Under the pieces are notes generated by a model. The model saw nothing but the letters and a program-made list of their open reading frames with translations. It searched no databases and was not told the origin of the DNA. DNA of 64,000 nt from contig NZ_JH719395.1 in the NCBI RefSeq assembly GCF_000271845.1, positions 881,180-945,179 on the forward strand. Reading direction: 5' to 3'. Position 1 is the first letter of the stretch. Every line of letters starts with the position of its first letter. Source of the DNA: Rhizobium leguminosarum bv. trifolii WSM2297 (GTDB lineage: Bacteria; Pseudomonadota; Alphaproteobacteria; Rhizobiales; Rhizobiaceae). Positions 8,479 through 18,188 of the stretch are shown here, in pieces. The translations under genes and the position numbers were made by a program.

Positions 8479-9698
8479 GCGCGCTCTCGCTTCGCGGCAT
8501 CACCAAGGCTTTCGGCGGCAACCAGATCCTCGACGGCGTCAGCCTCGACGTCGAGGCGGGCGAGTTCATTGCGTTGGTCGGCCCCTCCGGCTGCGGCAAG
8601 AGTACGCTGTTGCGCGTCCTTTCCGGCCTTGACCACGCCGACGGCGGCGAGATCCTGATCGGCGGCCAGAATATGTCCGGCGTGGCCGCCGCCGACCGCA
8701 ACATCGCCATGGTCTTCCAATCCTACGCGCTCTATCCGCATCTGACGGCCTCTCAGAATATCGCCGTGCCGCTGGCGATGCGCCGGCTGTCGAGAATGCA
8801 GCGGCTGCCTTTCGTCGGATCTTTGATACCGGGCCAGCGCGCCACCCGCACGGCGATCGCCCGCGACGTCCGAGAGATGGCGACATCGCTGAAGATCGAC
8901 CACCTTCTCGACCGCAAACCCGGCCAGATGTCGGGCGGCCAGCGTCAGCGTGTGGCGCTTGCCCGCGCGATGGTGCGCCAGCCAAGCGTCTTCCTGATGG
9001 ACGAACCGCTGTCCAATCTCGACGCCAACCTGCGCGTCCATGCCCGCGGCGAGATCGTCGAACTGCATCGGCGCGCCGGTGTGCCGACTCTCTATGTCAC
9101 CCATGACCAGGCGGAAGCGTTGTCGATGGCCGACCGCGTCGCCGTGATGATGGGCGGCCGACTGCTGCAGATCGCCAGCCCCGAGGTGATCTACGACGAT
9201 CCCGCCCATATCGAGGTCGCCCGCTTCATCGGCCAGCCGCGCATCAATCTGCTCCCGGCTGTGGCCGAAGGCGGGACCATCGCTTTCGGCGGCTTGCGCC
9301 TGACGCTTGAGAATGCGCCCGACAGGAAGATGCCGGTGACGCTCGCCATCCGCCCCGAATTCGTCTTTCTGTCCAAGAACCGGCATGACGGTCTTGCCGC
9401 CCATATCGAACGCACCGAGTTCCTCGGGTCCGAAGTCATTCTACATTGCCGGCTCGATGCGGTCGGCGAAACTGTCATCGCCAAGGTTCAGCCGTCGGAA
9501 GCCGCTGGCCTTGTGGCCGGCGATCCCATCGGGCTTCGGTTGTCGCCCGGCCGTACGCTGATCTTTGCCGAGGACGGCAGCCGGCTGGCCGGCTTCGCAA
9601 ACGCCGATGCCGGGCTCAGCGCCGCTGATGCCGGGCTCGCTCCCAGCAATGCCGGGCTCGCTCTTAGCAATGCCGCACGGGAGCGCGCGCATGGCTAG
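8475..9698 (+). CDS. ABC transporter ATP-binding protein (CUT1, UgpC/MalK-like)
   Basis: A 407-residue ATPase of a carbohydrate-type importer. Walker A GPSGCGKST is at about residue 35, the Q-loop QSYALYPHL follows, the signature is MSGGQRQR, Walker B is VFLMDEPLS, and the switch His is in VTHDQ. A C-terminal TOBE/OB region (IRPEFVFLSK) follows. Between Q-loop and signature there is a longer insertion than usual (RLSRMQRLPFVGSLIPG). Residues 378-398 are three copies of a 7-residue repeat (DAGLxxx) absent from the family. It overlaps the genes on both sides by a few bases. Confidence 0.92.
   Translation: MSALSLRGITKAFGGNQILDGVSLDVEAGEFIALVGPSGCGKSTLLRVLSGLDHADGGEILIGGQNMSGVAAADRNIAMVFQSYALYPHLTASQNIAVPLAMRRLSRMQRLPFVGSLIPGQRATRTAIARDVREMATSLKIDHLLDRKPGQMSGGQRQRVALARAMVRQPSVFLMDEPLSNLDANLRVHARGEIVELHRRAGVPTLYVTHDQAEALSMADRVAVMMGGRLLQIASPEVIYDDPAHIEVARFIGQPRINLLPAVAEGGTIAFGGLRLTLENAPDRKMPVTLAIRPEFVFLSKNRHDGLAAHIERTEFLGSEVILHCRLDAVGETVIAKVQPSEAAGLVAGDPIGLRLSPGRTLIFAEDGSRLAGFANADAGLSAADAGLAPSNAGLALSNAARERAHG
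9606..9668 (+). repeat. 21-bp tandem repeat, three units, in the ABC ATPase C-terminus
   Basis: Three direct 21-bp units, each beginning G/AATGCCGGGCTC, in frame with the gene; they encode DAGLSAA, DAGLAPS and NAGLALS. A fourth partial unit (AATGCCG) follows. The array probably arose by slippage and can change length by whole heptads without breaking the frame. Confidence 0.85.
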
Positions 9699-10614
9699 TG
9701 TCGTCTCGGTAGCCATGCCGCAGGATTCAGCCATTGCGCATCGGCGCAGTGAGGCCCGCATCGCCTGGATGCTGGTGCTGCCGGCGGTCGTCCTGCTTTT
9801 TCTCTTCGTGCTTTTGCCGGTTGCTGCGGTCATCGTCCTCGGTTTCACCGATTTCGAACTCGGTTACGGCAAGTTCCGTTTCGTCGGTTTCGAGAATTAT
9901 GCGCACCTGATCACCGACCGCACCTTTCGCAAGTCGCTGTGGAATACCACTGTCTATACGGCGATCGTCGCACCCGTCTCGATCCTTCTCGGCCTCGGCA
10001 TCGCCATGCTGATCGAGAGCGAGACCGCGGCGCGCAGCTTCTTCCGCACCGCCTATTTCCTGCCGGTCGCCTCGCTCATCGTCGCAATGGCAACCGTCTG
10101 GCAGTACATGTTCCACCCGACGATCGGCCCGATCAATGCGCTGCTGGCGCTTGCCGGGTTGCCCGGCCCGAACTGGCTGGGCAGCTCCGGCACGGTGCTC
10201 TACAGCCTGTCGATCATCGGCGTCTGGCAATCGGCCGGCTTCAACATGGTGCTTTTCCTGGCCGGGCTGACGGCGATCCCGCGTGAGCTTTATGCGGCCG
10301 CCGAGGTCGACGGTGCGAAATCCGCGCTCGACCGCTTCCTGCTGGTGACCTGGCCGATGCTCGGGCCGACGACGCTCTTCGTCATCACGATCAGCATCAC
10401 CAATGCGGTCAAGGTCTTCGAGACGGTCAAGACCCTGACGGAGGGCGGTCCGAACAAGGCCTCGGAAGTGTTGCTCTTCACGATCTACCAGGAGGGCTTC
10501 GTCTATCTGCGCGTCGGCTACGCCTCGGCGATGACCGTAGTGTTTCTATTGATCCTCGTGGTGCTGATGTTCCTGCAGTACCGCATTCTCGACCGCCGGG
10601 TGCATTACACATGA
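9691..10614 (+). CDS. ABC transporter permease (CUT1, MalF/UgpA-like)
   Basis: A 307-residue inner-membrane permease with six predicted helices; the first is at about residues 25-50 (IAWMLVLPAVVLLFLFVLL). The EAA loop that contacts the ATPase is visible as ELYAAAEVDGAKSALDRFLLVTWPML. I start at ATG 9691 (GGGAG before it), which overlaps the ATPase stop by 8 bases; an upstream in-frame start would fall within the repeat region of the ATPase gene. It pairs with the permease downstream. Confidence 0.92.
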   Translation: MASVVSVAMPQDSAIAHRRSEARIAWMLVLPAVVLLFLFVLLPVAAVIVLGFTDFELGYGKFRFVGFENYAHLITDRTFRKSLWNTTVYTAIVAPVSILLGLGIAMLIESETAARSFFRTAYFLPVASLIVAMATVWQYMFHPTIGPINALLALAGLPGPNWLGSSGTVLYSLSIIGVWQSAGFNMVLFLAGLTAIPRELYAAAEVDGAKSALDRFLLVTWPMLGPTTLFVITISITNAVKVFETVKTLTEGGPNKASEVLLFTIYQEGFVYLRVGYASAMTVVFLLILVVLMFLQYRILDRRVHYT

Positions 10615-11447
10615 TGGCCAGCGCTTTTTCCCTCGGCAGGGTCATCCGCCTGAGCCTGCTTTGCCTCGGAGCGATCGTCTTCCTGTCGCCCTACATCTTC
10701 ATGATCTCGGCGGCCGGCAAGACGCAGAGCGACATCTTCACCTCGTCGCTGTCGCTGATCCCGGCGCATCTCGCTTATGCCGAGAATTTCGCCAAGGCTC
10801 TGAGCCGGGTGCCGATGGCGCGGCTGTTGTGGAACGGCGTCGTCGTCTGCGGGCTGATCTTCTTCTTCCAGGTGCTGGTGGCGATCCCCTGCGCCTACGC
10901 CATGGCCAAGCTGCGCTTCGGCGCGGCGCGGGCCATGATGGTGCTGGTCATGCTCGGTCTGCTGGTGCCGATCCATGCGACGGCACTGCCGCTCTATGTC
11001 GCCTTCAGCAGCGCCTCGCTGCTCAACAGCTATGCCGCCCTGGTGGCGCCCTTCACCATCTCGGTCTTCGCGATCTTCATGTTCCTGCAGTACTTCCGCG
11101 CCATGCCGGATGATCTCATCCATGCGGCCCGTCTCGACGGCATGTCGGAACTCGGTATCGTCGCCCGGGTCATCGTGCCGAATGCCTGGCCGGCCGTCAC
11201 TGCCTTTGCCATCTTCTCGGTCGTCGCCCATTGGAACGATCTCTACTGGCCGCTGATCGTCATCAGCAAGCAGGACTACGCCACGCCGCCGCTCGGGCTG
11301 ATGTATTTCCGCGCCGCCGAGGCCGGCGACGACTACGGCGCGCTGATGGCGGCGACCCTGATCATTACCCTTCCCCTCGTCGTCGCCTTTCTGCTGGCGC
11401 AGAAGCGGTTCGTCGAAGGCATCACCATGACCGGTCTCAAAGGCTGA
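10611..11447 (+). CDS. ABC transporter permease (CUT1, MalG/UgpE-like)
   Basis: A 278-residue inner-membrane permease with six predicted helices (first at about residues 14-33). The EAA motif is DDLIHAARLDGMSELGIVARVIVPNA in the loop before the last two helices. It overlaps the previous permease gene by ATGA, so the two halves of the channel are made in equal amounts. The C-terminal phrase KRFVEGITMTGLKG is typical of the MalG side. Confidence 0.92.
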   Translation: MMASAFSLGRVIRLSLLCLGAIVFLSPYIFMISAAGKTQSDIFTSSLSLIPAHLAYAENFAKALSRVPMARLLWNGVVVCGLIFFFQVLVAIPCAYAMAKLRFGAARAMMVLVMLGLLVPIHATALPLYVAFSSASLLNSYAALVAPFTISVFAIFMFLQYFRAMPDDLIHAARLDGMSELGIVARVIVPNAWPAVTAFAIFSVVAHWNDLYWPLIVISKQDYATPPLGLMYFRAAEAGDDYGALMAATLIITLPLVVAFLLAQKRFVEGITMTGLKG

Positions 11448-11473
11448 CCGGTTTCAACTCAGGAGAACGAGCG

Positions 11474-12739
11474 ATGAAACTTATTACCCAGCTGCTCGCC
11501 GCAGCGGCCGTATCGATGGCAGTCGCGCTTCCCGCGCAGGCCGAGACGACGCTGACGGTTCATTACCCGATGCCGGGCTTCTTCAAGGACGTGATGGACA
11601 CGATCTCGAAGAAGTTCATGGAAGAAAATCCTGATATCAAGATCCAGTTCGCCAGCCCGTCGGCAACCTACGAAGAAGGTATCCAGACGATCCTTCGCCA
11701 GGTCGGCACCAGCGAAATGCCGGACATCACCTTCATTGGCCTGAACCGCCTGCGCATGCTCGACGAACGCGACGTCGCCGTCGACCTCGGTCCGCTCGTC
11801 CAGAAGGACGGCAACATGGCCGAGCAGGGCTTCTCCGACACCATCCTCAAGCTTGCCCAGGTCAAGGGCAAACAGGTGGGCCTGGCTTTCGCGACCTCCA
11901 ATCCGATCATGTATTACAACGCCGATCTGGTGAAGGCGGCCGGCGGCAATCCCGACAACCCGCCGAAGACCTGGGATGAGGTCATCGCGCTCGGCGGTAA
12001 GATCAAGGCGCTCGGCAATGGCGTCGACGGCATCGATTTCCGCTGGCAGGGCGATGATTGGATGTTCTCCGCACTGCTCTTCGGCGCCGGCGGCAGGATG
12101 CTGAGCGAAGATGAAAGCAAGGTCGCCTTCAACGGCCCGGAAGGCGAAAAGGCCGTCGAGGTCCTGCATCGCCTGGCCACCGAGGGCGGCATGCCTGTTT
12201 TCACCAAGGCGGCCGGCGAACAGGCCTTCGCGGCCGGCAAGGTCGGTTTCGAATTCCAGACAACAGGCGCTTTGCGCAACACGATCAAGAATGTCGGCGA
12301 TAAATTCGATCTGCGCACCGCTAAGATCCCGCTGATCGACCCGATCAACGGCCGTCTTCCCACAGGTGGCAATGCCGTCGTCATCCTGACGCATGACGCC
12401 GCCAAGCAGGATGCAGCCTGGAAGTTCGCCAAATTCGCCGCCGGCCGTTACGGCGCCTCGGTCGTCGTGCCCGGCACCGGCTATGTCCCGAACAACGAGC
12501 TTGCCGCCAAGTCGCCGGAATATCTCGGCGATTTCTACAAGCAGAACCCGCTGTTCCAGGCAGGCCTCAGCCAGATGCCGGTGATGATCCCCTGGTATGC
12601 CTTCCCGGGCTCGAATGGCGTCAAGGTTACCCAGACGATCGTCGACAACCTCTCGCGCATCGTCGACCAGTCGGCCGAGCCGAAGGAAGCACTTGACGAC
12701 GCAGCCGCCGACGTCGAGGGCATGCTGCCGCGCAGCTGA
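11474..12739 (+). CDS. ABC transporter periplasmic solute-binding protein (family 1)
   Basis: A 421-residue exported binding protein. The signal peptide (MKLITQLLAAAAVSMAVALPAQA) ends with AQA at residue 23; the rest has the two-lobe pattern of extracellular family 1, with TFIGLNRLRML, NPIMYYNADLVKAAG and GGNAVVILTHDA as lobe landmarks. An AGGAG site precedes ATG 11474. It lies 26 bases after the second permease. The ligand may be a sugar, polyol or glycerophospho compound; the phosphoesterase at the head of the operon favours a phosphorylated or phosphodiester ligand (inference). Confidence 0.92.
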   Translation: MKLITQLLAAAAVSMAVALPAQAETTLTVHYPMPGFFKDVMDTISKKFMEENPDIKIQFASPSATYEEGIQTILRQVGTSEMPDITFIGLNRLRMLDERDVAVDLGPLVQKDGNMAEQGFSDTILKLAQVKGKQVGLAFATSNPIMYYNADLVKAAGGNPDNPPKTWDEVIALGGKIKALGNGVDGIDFRWQGDDWMFSALLFGAGGRMLSEDESKVAFNGPEGEKAVEVLHRLATEGGMPVFTKAAGEQAFAAGKVGFEFQTTGALRNTIKNVGDKFDLRTAKIPLIDPINGRLPTGGNAVVILTHDAAKQDAAWKFAKFAAGRYGASVVVPGTGYVPNNELAAKSPEYLGDFYKQNPLFQAGLSQMPVMIPWYAFPGSNGVKVTQTIVDNLSRIVDQSAEPKEALDDAAADVEGMLPRS

Positions 12740-12767
12740 TAATCTCCTCCATCAGGGAAGTGGGTAG

Positions 12768-12796
12768 GGCCGTCACGCCGAGTGGCGGTCTTTTTG
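12768..12796 (+). terminator. Terminator of the ABC operon
   Basis: An 8-bp stem with two G-U pairs, GGCCGTCA (12768-12775) and TGGCGGTC (12783-12790), a 7-base loop, then TTTTTG. It lies 28 bases after the binding-protein gene and just before the convergent lacI-type gene. Confidence 0.75.
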
Positions 12797-12806
12797 TTTC
12801 GAAGCT

Positions 12807-13775
12807 TCAGATGGCGCGCACCGTGCCGCCACGGCGAAGTGTATAGGCGACATCGAGATGGCGGGCAGGGGCGGCATTCTCCGCCATATCGAGCAGCAGC
12901 GAGGCGGCCGTCGCTCCCATGCTGGCATCCGGCATTTCGATTGTGGTCAGCGGCGGATCGATCAGCCGGCCGATGGCGATGCCGTCGAAGCCGGCGACCG
13001 AAACATCCCCCGGCACTGACAGCCCCTCGCGCTTCAGCGCGCCAATGACGCCGAGCGCCAGAAGGTCGTTGGAGGCGATGATCGCCGTCGGCGATAGCGA
13101 GGTCATCGCCGTGCCGAGATCGAGCTGGTCATAACCGCCGACGAAGGGGATCTCTACGGCCTCGAGCGATGTCAGTCCATTTTCGGCCATAGCGTCGAGA
13201 TAACCCCGGTATCGAAGCCGCGCCCGGTCGGAAGCGGCGAAATTGCCGGAGAGGAAGAGAATGCGGCGATGGCCCATGCCGATCAGGAAGGTGGTGATCT
13301 CGCGGCCGGCGCCGCGATTGTCGGCGGTGACGGCGGCCGGAAATTGCGCGGTCGGCAGGTTGTTGAGCAGCACGGTCGGCGGCAGCCTGGCGAGCAACGC
13401 CTCGCTGGTCGAAGGATCGCAGACGGTCAGGATCAGCCCGGTCGGCCGATCGTTCAGAAGGGCTGCGACGGCATCGGCCTCGCGCGCCGGATCGTAATTC
13501 GACTGGGCGATCAAGACGCCATGGCCGGCCACCAGCATGCGGTTCTGGATGCTCGACAGCGACGAGGCAAAGACCGGATTGGTGATGCTCGGGATCAGCA
13601 CGCCGACCACCGGCCTGCGCCCGAGCCGCCCGGCGGAGTGATAACCGAGTTCAGCGGCCGCGCGGCGCACCTTGCGCACCATCAGGTCGCTCGCCGGTCC
13701 ATTGCGGTTGAGAACCCGGCTTGCCGTCGCCAGCGAGCATCCGGCCCGGAATGCGACCTGCTGCAATGTCGCCAT
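12807..13775 (-). CDS. LacI-family transcriptional regulator
   Basis: A 322-residue repressor: residues 1-50 are the LacI helix-turn-helix and hinge (TLQQVAFRAGCSLATASRVLNRNG), followed by the periplasmic-binding-like effector domain (VGVLIPSITNPVF ... IIASNDLLALGVIGAL ... VSVAGFDGIAIGRL ... PPLTTIEMP). I start at ATG 13775, where GGAG precedes it by ten bases; this puts the HTH at the very N-terminus as usual. It is convergent with the ABC importer operon and is the natural candidate to control it, with the transported compound as effector (inference). Confidence 0.9.
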   Translation of the reverse strand: MATLQQVAFRAGCSLATASRVLNRNGPASDLMVRKVRRAAAELGYHSAGRLGRRPVVGVLIPSITNPVFASSLSSIQNRMLVAGHGVLIAQSNYDPAREADAVAALLNDRPTGLILTVCDPSTSEALLARLPPTVLLNNLPTAQFPAAVTADNRGAGREITTFLIGMGHRRILFLSGNFAASDRARLRYRGYLDAMAENGLTSLEAVEIPFVGGYDQLDLGTAMTSLSPTAIIASNDLLALGVIGALKREGLSVPGDVSVAGFDGIAIGRLIDPPLTTIEMPDASMGATAASLLLDMAENAAPARHLDVAYTLRRGGTVRAI

Positions 13776-13970
13776 CGAAAACGTCTCCTGGTGACAGATA
13801 AGGCGCAATCCCTTAGGAGGCTTCGATGACAATGGTCTGACAGTGGGTAAAGCGGCGAGTCGGAGGTTTCGCTTCTCGTCCGGTCATACACATGGAAGTT
13901 GAAGAAAAATGCAACCTGTGGAATAGTCAGATCAGCGCGATCCCCCCTTCAAGCTCATCCCTGGACAAGA

Positions 13971-16814
13971 ATGCCTCACAAAATGGAATGCTCCGCCGCC
14001 TGGCGGTTTCTCGCGACGGTCGCCCTTGTCGCAAGCTTCGCGTCGTCGGCCTCTGCGGACACCCTGTCCACGCCCTGGCCACAAACGCAAAGCGACCTTA
14101 AAGCCGACACCAACCTCCATTTCGGCACGCTCGCCAATGGAATGCGGTTTGCGATCATGCGCAATGCCACGCCACCCGGGCAGGCAGCGATCCGCTTTCG
14201 CATCGGCTCCGGCTCGCTTGAGGAAAACGACAACCAGCAGGGCCTGGCGCATTTTCTCGAGCACATGGCCTTCAAGGGTTCGACGCATGTCGCCGAGGGG
14301 GAGATCATCCGCATCCTGCAGCGCAAGGGCCTGGCCTTTGGGCCTGATACCAACGCCCATACCTCTTATGACGAGACTGTCTATTCGCTCGATCTTCCCG
14401 AGGTCGATGCCGACACGGTTTCGACGGGCCTGATGCTGATGCGGGAGACGGCAAGCGAGCTGACCCTCGATGCCGGCGCCTTCGATCGCGAACGCGGCGT
14501 CATCCTTTCGGAAGAGCGGCTGCGCGACACGCCGCAATATCGCGCCGGGCTCGGAATCATGAATTCGTTGCTCGCCGGCCGGCGTGCGACCATGCGCGCG
14601 CCGATCGGCAAAACCGATATCATCAGCAAGGCGCCAGTAGACCTCGTCCGCGATTATTACCGGGCCAATTACCGGCCCGAGCGGGCGACGCTGATGGTGG
14701 TGGGCGATATCGACCCGGCGGCCATGGAAGCCCAAATCCGGCAGCGCTTCGGCGACTGGAAGGCCGTGGGTCCGACACCGACAAAACCGGATCTGGGCAC
14801 GTTGGAGACGAAAGGCGAAAACGCCGACGTCCTCGTCGTTCCCGGCGGCATGACCAGCGTACAGATCGCCTGGACGCGTCCCTACGACGCCGCGCCCGAC
14901 ACGTTTGCCAAGCGCCGCACGCAGCTGATCGAAGATCTCGGCCTTTTGGTGCTCAAACGCCGGCTGAGCACCATTGCCAGCAAGGCGGATGCCCCTTTCA
15001 TCAGTGCGGTCGCCGGCTCCCAGGATCTTCTTGATTCCGCTCATATCGTCCTGATTGTGGCGAATTCCGAGCCGGATAAATGGCAGGCGGCGCTCACGAC
15101 CATCGACCAGGAACAGCGGCGCATCCAGGAGTTCGGCGTTGCGCAGGCTGAACTCGATCGCGAAATCCTCGAATATCGCGCGTTCGTTCAGGCTGCTGCG
15201 GCTGGAGCCGCGACGCGCACGACTACCGACATCGCTTCCATGCTGGCGAGTAGCGTCGATGACAATCAGGTCTTCACGTCGCCCGCCGAAGACCTTTCGC
15301 TGTTCGAGACGATAACCAACGGCGTCACCGCGGCCGAGGTCAATCAGGCCCTGCGGCATGCTTTCTCCGGCAACGGTCCGCAGGTCGTGCTGCAGACGGC
15401 CCAAGCACCGCAGGGGGAAGCCGACACGGTTCGGCAAGTCTATGATGCTTCAAAGGCTATTACCGTCTCGGCATCATCCGGTGCAGCCGACGTCGCCTGG
15501 CCCTACACCCATTTCGGCGAGCCGGGCGCCGTGGTCGAACGCCGCGCCGTCGACGATCTCGGCTTGACCATGGTGCGCTTTTCCAACGGCGTCCGGCTGA
15601 CCGTCAAGCCGACCAAGCTGCGCGCCAACGAAGTGCTGGTGCGCGAAGATATCGGCCGCGGCCGGCTGGACCTGCCGCAGGACCGTCCCGTGCCGATCTG
15701 GGCATCTCCGGCCGTCGCGCTGTCCGGCGTGAAGGCGATGGACTACCAGGATATACAGAAAGCGCTGACGGCCAACATCGTCGGCATCGACTTCTCGGTC
15801 GGCGACAGCTCCTTCAAGTTCGACGGTCGCACGCGGACGGAAGATCTTGCAACGCAATTGCAGCTGATGGCGGCATACACCTCCGATCCCGCCTATCGCC
15901 CCGAGGCATTCAAGCGGGTGCAGAAGGCCCTTTTGAGCGGCCTTGATCAGTATCAGTCGACCCCCGGCGGGGTTGTCAGTCGTGATTTCGGAGGTCTGGT
16001 GCATTCCGGCGATCGGCGCTGGACCTTCCCTGATCGCGCTGAGTTGTCCGCCGCCAAGCCGGCCGATTTCGAGGCGCTGTTCCGGCCTATGGTTTCCAAC
16101 GGCCCGATCGACATCACCATTGTCGGCGACGTCACGGTGGATGACGCCATCCGGATGACAGCTGAAACCTTCGGCGCTTTGCCGCCGCGGCCCGAGGCAG
16201 TGGCGAGCAAGGATTGGGGTGACGTACGTTTTCCGGCGGTGAACAAGACGCCCGTCTTGCTGACCCATAGCGGCAGGGCGGATAACGCCGCCGCCGGCTT
16301 CGGGGCTCCGATCGGCGATTTGCTCTCCGATCTGCCGCGGTCGTTCACCGCCAATATCGCTACCCAGATTTTCCAGAACAGGCTGATCGACCAGTTTCGT
16401 ATTGCGGAAGGCGCAAGCTACGCCCTGGAGGGTGACGCGAACCTGTCACGGGAAATCCCCGGCTATGGCTACGCATTGTTCTACGTCGAGACGGAGCCGG
16501 CAAAGATCGCGCGCTTCTATGCGCTTGTCGACGAGATTGCCAATGACCTCGGGTCGCATGACGTCTCTCCGGACGAGTTCGCGCGCGCCCGGGAACCGAT
16601 CATCGAGACACTGAAGCATCAGCGGCAGAGCAACGAATATTGGCTTGAATATCTGCGCGGCGCTCAGACGGATGAGCGCCGTTTGAACCGGATACGCGAC
16701 AATCTCAGCAGCTACGACAAGGTCACCGCCGGGGATATCCGCGAATTTGCCGCGACCTATTTCAGCCCGGAAAAATTCTGGAAATTCGAAGTGCTGCCGG
16801 CGGCGGTAAGATAG
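13971..16814 (+). CDS. M16-family zinc metallopeptidase, two-domain
   Basis: A 947-residue exported peptidase. A signal peptide spans residues about 10-29 (FLATVALVASFASSASA). The inverted zinc motif HFLEH is at residues 94-98 and the third ligand lies in the DRERGVILSEER stretch. A second M16 domain (about residues 500-930), with the family's FNGVRLTVKP-type strand but no HxxEH, forms the other half of the clam shell. Length fits pitrilysin-like M16B/C proteins that degrade peptides in the periplasm. Start choice is uncertain: ATG 13983 is equally possible, and neither has a strong ribosome site. It is monocistronic. Confidence 0.88.
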   Translation: MPHKMECSAAWRFLATVALVASFASSASADTLSTPWPQTQSDLKADTNLHFGTLANGMRFAIMRNATPPGQAAIRFRIGSGSLEENDNQQGLAHFLEHMAFKGSTHVAEGEIIRILQRKGLAFGPDTNAHTSYDETVYSLDLPEVDADTVSTGLMLMRETASELTLDAGAFDRERGVILSEERLRDTPQYRAGLGIMNSLLAGRRATMRAPIGKTDIISKAPVDLVRDYYRANYRPERATLMVVGDIDPAAMEAQIRQRFGDWKAVGPTPTKPDLGTLETKGENADVLVVPGGMTSVQIAWTRPYDAAPDTFAKRRTQLIEDLGLLVLKRRLSTIASKADAPFISAVAGSQDLLDSAHIVLIVANSEPDKWQAALTTIDQEQRRIQEFGVAQAELDREILEYRAFVQAAAAGAATRTTTDIASMLASSVDDNQVFTSPAEDLSLFETITNGVTAAEVNQALRHAFSGNGPQVVLQTAQAPQGEADTVRQVYDASKAITVSASSGAADVAWPYTHFGEPGAVVERRAVDDLGLTMVRFSNGVRLTVKPTKLRANEVLVREDIGRGRLDLPQDRPVPIWASPAVALSGVKAMDYQDIQKALTANIVGIDFSVGDSSFKFDGRTRTEDLATQLQLMAAYTSDPAYRPEAFKRVQKALLSGLDQYQSTPGGVVSRDFGGLVHSGDRRWTFPDRAELSAAKPADFEALFRPMVSNGPIDITIVGDVTVDDAIRMTAETFGALPPRPEAVASKDWGDVRFPAVNKTPVLLTHSGRADNAAAGFGAPIGDLLSDLPRSFTANIATQIFQNRLIDQFRIAEGASYALEGDANLSREIPGYGYALFYVETEPAKIARFYALVDEIANDLGSHDVSPDEFARAREPIIETLKHQRQSNEYWLEYLRGAQTDERRLNRIRDNLSSYDKVTAGDIREFAATYFSPEKFWKFEVLPAAVR

Positions 16815-16888
16815 GTGTTTTGAATGGTATGTGTTGAACCGTCGCCAGCAAACGGAGGTCTACTCTGAGCACAGGAAAAATGCCGCGG

Positions 16889-18055
16889 TCAGGCCCGCCG
16901 TCTCTCTGCCATTAGAAACACCGCCAGGACACAGCTGAGCAGGCCAAGGGACATCGGCAACCCCTGATGTCCGATCAGCTGCATCGCCGGTCCTGCAGCG
17001 GGCGAGCCCGCTATGCCGCCGACGCCCCATGCGAAGGCGAAGGCGGCGTTGCCGGCAATCAGGGTCTGGCCGGTGAAACGCTCGCCGAGCTGGATCAGGG
17101 ACATGGTGTAGATCCCGAATGAGACCCCGCCCCAGACGAAGATCAGTGGCCAGATCAGCCATGCATTGAAGACCAAAGGCAGCAGCAGGCAACCGGCAAG
17201 GCAAGCCAACACGCAGAATGACATGGCCCGTCTCGAGCCGAACCGTTCGGCGATGCGGCCGAGCAAGATCTGCATCGCGGCATTGCCGGCGATGAAACAG
17301 GTGATGAGCGAAGCGATCCGCCCCTCGGCGCTGCCGAGTGCCGCGCCATACACTGCAAAGAGGGAAAGCAGGATCTGCTCGAAGGCGGCAGCTGTGAAAA
17401 CAGCAAACAGCAGCAGCGGCGCCAGCACAAAAAAGCCGCCGAGCGATGTTGCCTCGCCTTCAGCAGGCATCTTTGGCACGCGTGGCGCAACGGCAGCCAC
17501 GATGAAGCCGCAGGCGAAAAAGGCCGCGATACCGGCCACGAAGGGCGGCCAGCCCTGCGTGCCGGTGAGGCCGAGCGACAGCGGACCGATGGCAAAGCCT
17601 GCCGAAACGGTTGACGAATAAAGGCCCATGATGCGACCGCGCCGCGCCGCCGGCGTGATCGAGATCAGCCAGGTCTCGCTGATCACATAGAGCGGATTGG
17701 CGAAGACGCCGAGCAGCAAGCGCAGCGGCATCCAGGCCCAAACATTCTGTATCCAGCCAATCGCTATCAGGGTGAGGGCGGCCAGGATCGAACACAGAAT
17801 GGCCAGCCGCGCCCCGCCCAGGCGCCGCGACAGCGCCGGAATGAAGGGCGCCGATACAATGAAACCCAGCGGCGTCATCGCCGCCGACAGGCCGATCAGG
17901 CCGGAGGTCGTTGCCTGCCGCTGCAGGATGAAGCTCAGCAGCGGATAGGTCAGACCCTGCGCCACGGCGAATACAGTAACGGTCGCGATGATCCCCGCCA
18001 TCGCCGCCCATCGGATGTGGGCTTCCCTCGGTGATAGGATGTTTTCGGCACTCAT
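16889..18055 (-). CDS. MFS transporter
   Basis: A 388-residue inner-membrane transporter with 12 predicted helices. The loop between helices 2 and 3 reads PALSRRLGGARLA and that between 8 and 9 reads GRIAERFGSRRA, the two half-repeats of the MFS signature. The start at 18055 has GAGGA in place; an upstream frame to 18136 adds a non-conserved leader. It looks like the UMF/quinolone-exporter-like sugar or drug efflux group (YcaD-like), but the substrate cannot be told. It is divergent from the ureohydrolase gene with 133 bases between. Confidence 0.88.
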   Translation of the reverse strand: MSAENILSPREAHIRWAAMAGIIATVTVFAVAQGLTYPLLSFILQRQATTSGLIGLSAAMTPLGFIVSAPFIPALSRRLGGARLAILCSILAALTLIAIGWIQNVWAWMPLRLLLGVFANPLYVISETWLISITPAARRGRIMGLYSSTVSAGFAIGPLSLGLTGTQGWPPFVAGIAAFFACGFIVAAVAPRVPKMPAEGEATSLGGFFVLAPLLLFAVFTAAAFEQILLSLFAVYGAALGSAEGRIASLITCFIAGNAAMQILLGRIAERFGSRRAMSFCVLACLAGCLLLPLVFNAWLIWPLIFVWGGVSFGIYTMSLIQLGERFTGQTLIAGNAAFAFAWGVGGIAGSPAAGPAMQLIGHQGLPMSLGLLSCVLAVFLMAERRRA

Positions 18056-18188
18056 GCAGATGTCCTCGGTTCGAAGAGGATGAATTCTGCGGGATGTGGC
18101 GGGCGCCGTAATTAAGCTCTCCCAAAAAGTTCTCAAAAATTTCCAAAGGGGCTAAACAGGTCAAGATCGAACCCAGGACCATCAGGAA

